From: DATNBT01 sp964579765
GTDB taxonomy: Bacteria > Acidobacteriota > Vicinamibacteria > Vicinamibacterales > CAVVIG01
NCBI GenBank assembly: GCA_964579765.1
Contig: CAZOIK010000223.1
Location: 1-6,921 of the forward strand
Direction: 5' to 3'
Length of the DNA: 6,921 nt
Shown here: piece after piece, positions 6,013 through 6,921 of the stretch
Position numbering within the stretch: position 1 is the first letter of the stretch
How the letters are laid out: the number at the start of each line of letters is the position of its first letter
Notes under the pieces: model-generated
The model's database searches: none
Told to the model about the DNA's origin: nothing
The model's input: only the letters and a program-made list of their open reading frames with translations
Made by a program: the position numbers and the translations under genes

Positions 6013-6018
6013 TACAAT
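6013..6018 (+). promoter_or_regulatory. Possible -10 element of the MBL-fold gene
   Basis: TACAAT on the plus strand is one base from the TATAAT consensus and stands out in GC-rich surroundings. It lies 13 nt before the ribosome binding site (6032), giving a short leader. At 17-nt spacing the -35 position (AGCAAG) does not match consensus, so only the -10 box is called. Confidence 0.45.
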
Positions 6019-6031
6019 CCGCGTCCGTTAC

Positions 6032-6038
6032 AAGGAGG
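6032..6038 (+). promoter_or_regulatory. Strong Shine-Dalgarno fixing a GTG start
   Basis: AAGGAGG lies 7 nt before GTG at 6046 and 10 nt before a second GTG at 6049. It is the best ribosome binding site in the window and establishes that the following open frame is a gene although it has no stop within the window. Confidence 0.8.
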
Positions 6039-6045
6039 ATCCGCC

Positions 6046-6921
6046 GTGGTGAAGAAACTGATGTCGGCCGCGATCTGTCTGGCGTGCGCCCCCGGTTCGG
6101 TCCTGGCGCAGGATGCCGGGACGGTCATCGCCAACGCCCGGAAGGCGCTCGGCGATGTGACGTCGATTACGTATTCGGGATCGGCCAAAGACGTGGCGTT
6201 CCAGCAGTGCGGCGCCAACGCAGCGGACATGGTCTGCCGCGGCACGCACGATCCGATGCGGCCCATCGCGAACTACGTCCGCGTCATCGACCTGGCGGCG
6301 CCCGCGTCGCGCGCGACGGGCGCGACGAACAACATCGGCCCCGGCGGGTCGACGACGCTGACGCCAGGAACGTTCTACCAGCAGGTGACGCCGCAGCAGG
6401 CGGACGTCGCGCAGCCGTGGGCGAATTCGCTCGAGCTCTACATCACGCCGTGGGGGTTCTTGAAAGGCGCCGCGGAGCACAACGCCACAGCGAGCCGCCG
6501 CGGCGGACACACCGTGCTGACGTGGAGTCCCGCCGTCAAGGCGGTGTCAGGCAAGAGCTACACGATCAGTGGCTACGTGAACGACAAGAACCTCATTGAT
6601 CGCGTCGAGACACAACTCGGCGACAACGTCATGGGCGACATGCAGATTGTCGCCACGTACTCGGGCTGGAAAGACTTCGGCGGCGCGATGGCGCCGGCGA
6701 GAATCGTGCAGACGCGCGGTGGCTGGCCGTTCTTCGAGGTCGACGTGACGTCGGCGAAAGGAAATCCGGCTGACGTCGCCTCGCTCGTGCCCCCGCCTGC
6801 GCCGACTGGCGCGCGTGGCGGGCGAGGCGCGGGTCGTGGTGGTCGCGGTGGGGCGCCGGCGCTGACGGTCTCGACCGAGAAGCTCGGCGACGGCTTGTAT
6901 CGCCTGTCGACCGGGCCCGGC
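6046..6921 (+). CDS. Secreted MBL-fold metallo-hydrolase, N-terminal part (runs off right edge)
   Basis: The frame opens at GTG 6046 and stays open for 292 codons to the edge. It begins MVKKLMSAAICLACAPGSVL with cleavage expected after A21 (VLA/QD), a Sec-type signal peptide, so the protein is probably periplasmic or outside the cell. Residues about 22-247 form an uncharacterised domain with ITYSGSAKDVAF, two cysteines (C51, C60), LELYITPWGFLKGA, GDNVMGDMQIVATYSGW and QTRGGWPFFEV; repeated beta-strand patterns and a GW-rich style suggest an LolA-like or outer-surface binding fold, but this is a guess. A proline stretch and a Gly/Arg linker (255-269) lead to LTVSTEKLGDGLYRLSTGPG, the first strands of a metallo-beta-lactamase fold. 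The zinc motif HxHxDH should lie beyond the edge, so the enzyme class is inferred from resemblance to acidobacterial MBL-fold proteins that I recall with the same layout. Substrate unknown. Confidence 0.8.
   Translation, partial: MVKKLMSAAICLACAPGSVLAQDAGTVIANARKALGDVTSITYSGSAKDVAFQQCGANAADMVCRGTHDPMRPIANYVRVIDLAAPASRATGATNNIGPGGSTTLTPGTFYQQVTPQQADVAQPWANSLELYITPWGFLKGAAEHNATASRRGGHTVLTWSPAVKAVSGKSYTISGYVNDKNLIDRVETQLGDNVMGDMQIVATYSGWKDFGGAMAPARIVQTRGGWPFFEVDVTSAKGNPADVASLVPPPAPTGARGGRGAGRGGRGGAPALTVSTEKLGDGLYRLSTGPG
6808..6852 (+). repeat. Gly/Arg-rich linker coding repeat inside the MBL-fold gene
   Basis: Fifteen codons encode GARGGRGAGRGGRGG from repeated GGC/GGT, CGT/CGC and GCG triplets. 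Such simple repeats in an interdomain linker expand and contract easily; they join the secreted N-terminal domain to the MBL fold. Confidence 0.7.

Larger units (their letters stand above)
5945..6045. other. Divergent intergenic region between DUF4239 and MBL-fold genes
   Basis: About 100 bases separate the two divergent starts. Besides the candidate promoter elements and the ribosome binding site listed separately, I see no strong inverted repeat, riboswitch-like structure or small open frame here. Confidence 0.6.

Noticed and set aside
5108..6052. A 314-codon plus-strand open frame across the DUF4239 gene
   Set aside because: Its product is rich in Arg, Asp and Ala without domains and is antisense to a clear four-helix membrane protein.
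6028..6599. Open frames on both strands within the MBL-fold gene
   Set aside because: They are shadows: the frame from GTG 6046 has the Shine-Dalgarno, signal peptide and MBL-type sequence, and stays open to the window edge.
1..6921. An extracellular contractile injection system or phage tail cluster
   Set aside because: DUF4157 hinted at this, but TssG is specific to T6SS, and no sheath, tube or AAA+ ATPase gene of the eCIS type is present in the window.

Overview
The window is GC-rich and densely packed. It looks like a chromosomal segment of a high-GC soil-type bacterium, most likely an acidobacterium of the Vicinamibacteria type. That assignment is inference: it rests on codon bias, on the secreted MBL-fold hydrolase N-terminus at the right edge, which resembles proteins I associate with that group, and on the type VI secretion (T6SS) genes. 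There is no rRNA, tRNA, CRISPR array or insertion sequence. No stretch above about 300 bases lacks a gene; the longest gap is about 100 bases (5945-6045).

Left region (1-3598, minus strand): a tightly coupled T6SS operon read right to left. tssG (baseplate wedge) overlaps vgrG/tssI (spike) by 4 nt. vgrG overlaps a six-repeat MORN (YwqK-like) gene by 4 nt, and that gene is followed after 10 nt by a DUF4280 PAAR-like gene that runs off the left edge. The order tssG > vgrG > MORN > PAAR-like tip gives baseplate, spike, possible adaptor and tip in one transcript. tssF, the usual upstream partner of tssG, is absent.

Middle region (3643-5944): a divergent plus-strand gene for a 155-residue unknown protein with an AGE...SGNYRP motif is followed by a convergent minus-strand pair. 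The pair is a four-helix DUF4239 membrane protein and, downstream, a chimeric protein. The chimera has an N-terminal DUF4157 (eCIS-core-like) metallopeptidase-type domain with HELVH and a C-terminal domain whose Cys/His/Asp pattern suggests a papain-like enzyme. It is the best candidate for a secreted effector here, and the DUF4239 protein and the 155-residue protein are candidate partners or immunity factors. The convergent stop codons sit symmetrically inside a 16-bp perfect palindrome.

Right region (6046-6921, plus strand): a GTG-started gene with a strong Shine-Dalgarno, a signal peptide, a large uncharacterised N-terminal domain, a Gly/Arg-rich linker and the first strands of a metallo-beta-lactamase fold, cut by the window edge. 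It diverges from the DUF4239 gene and is probably unrelated to the secretion cluster.

Working model (inference): the left operon supplies the T6SS spike and tip, and the middle genes encode a cargo effector with accessory proteins. A DUF4157 effector, a class usually linked to extracellular contractile injection systems, lying directly beside T6SS baseplate and spike genes is the most interesting aspect of the window.
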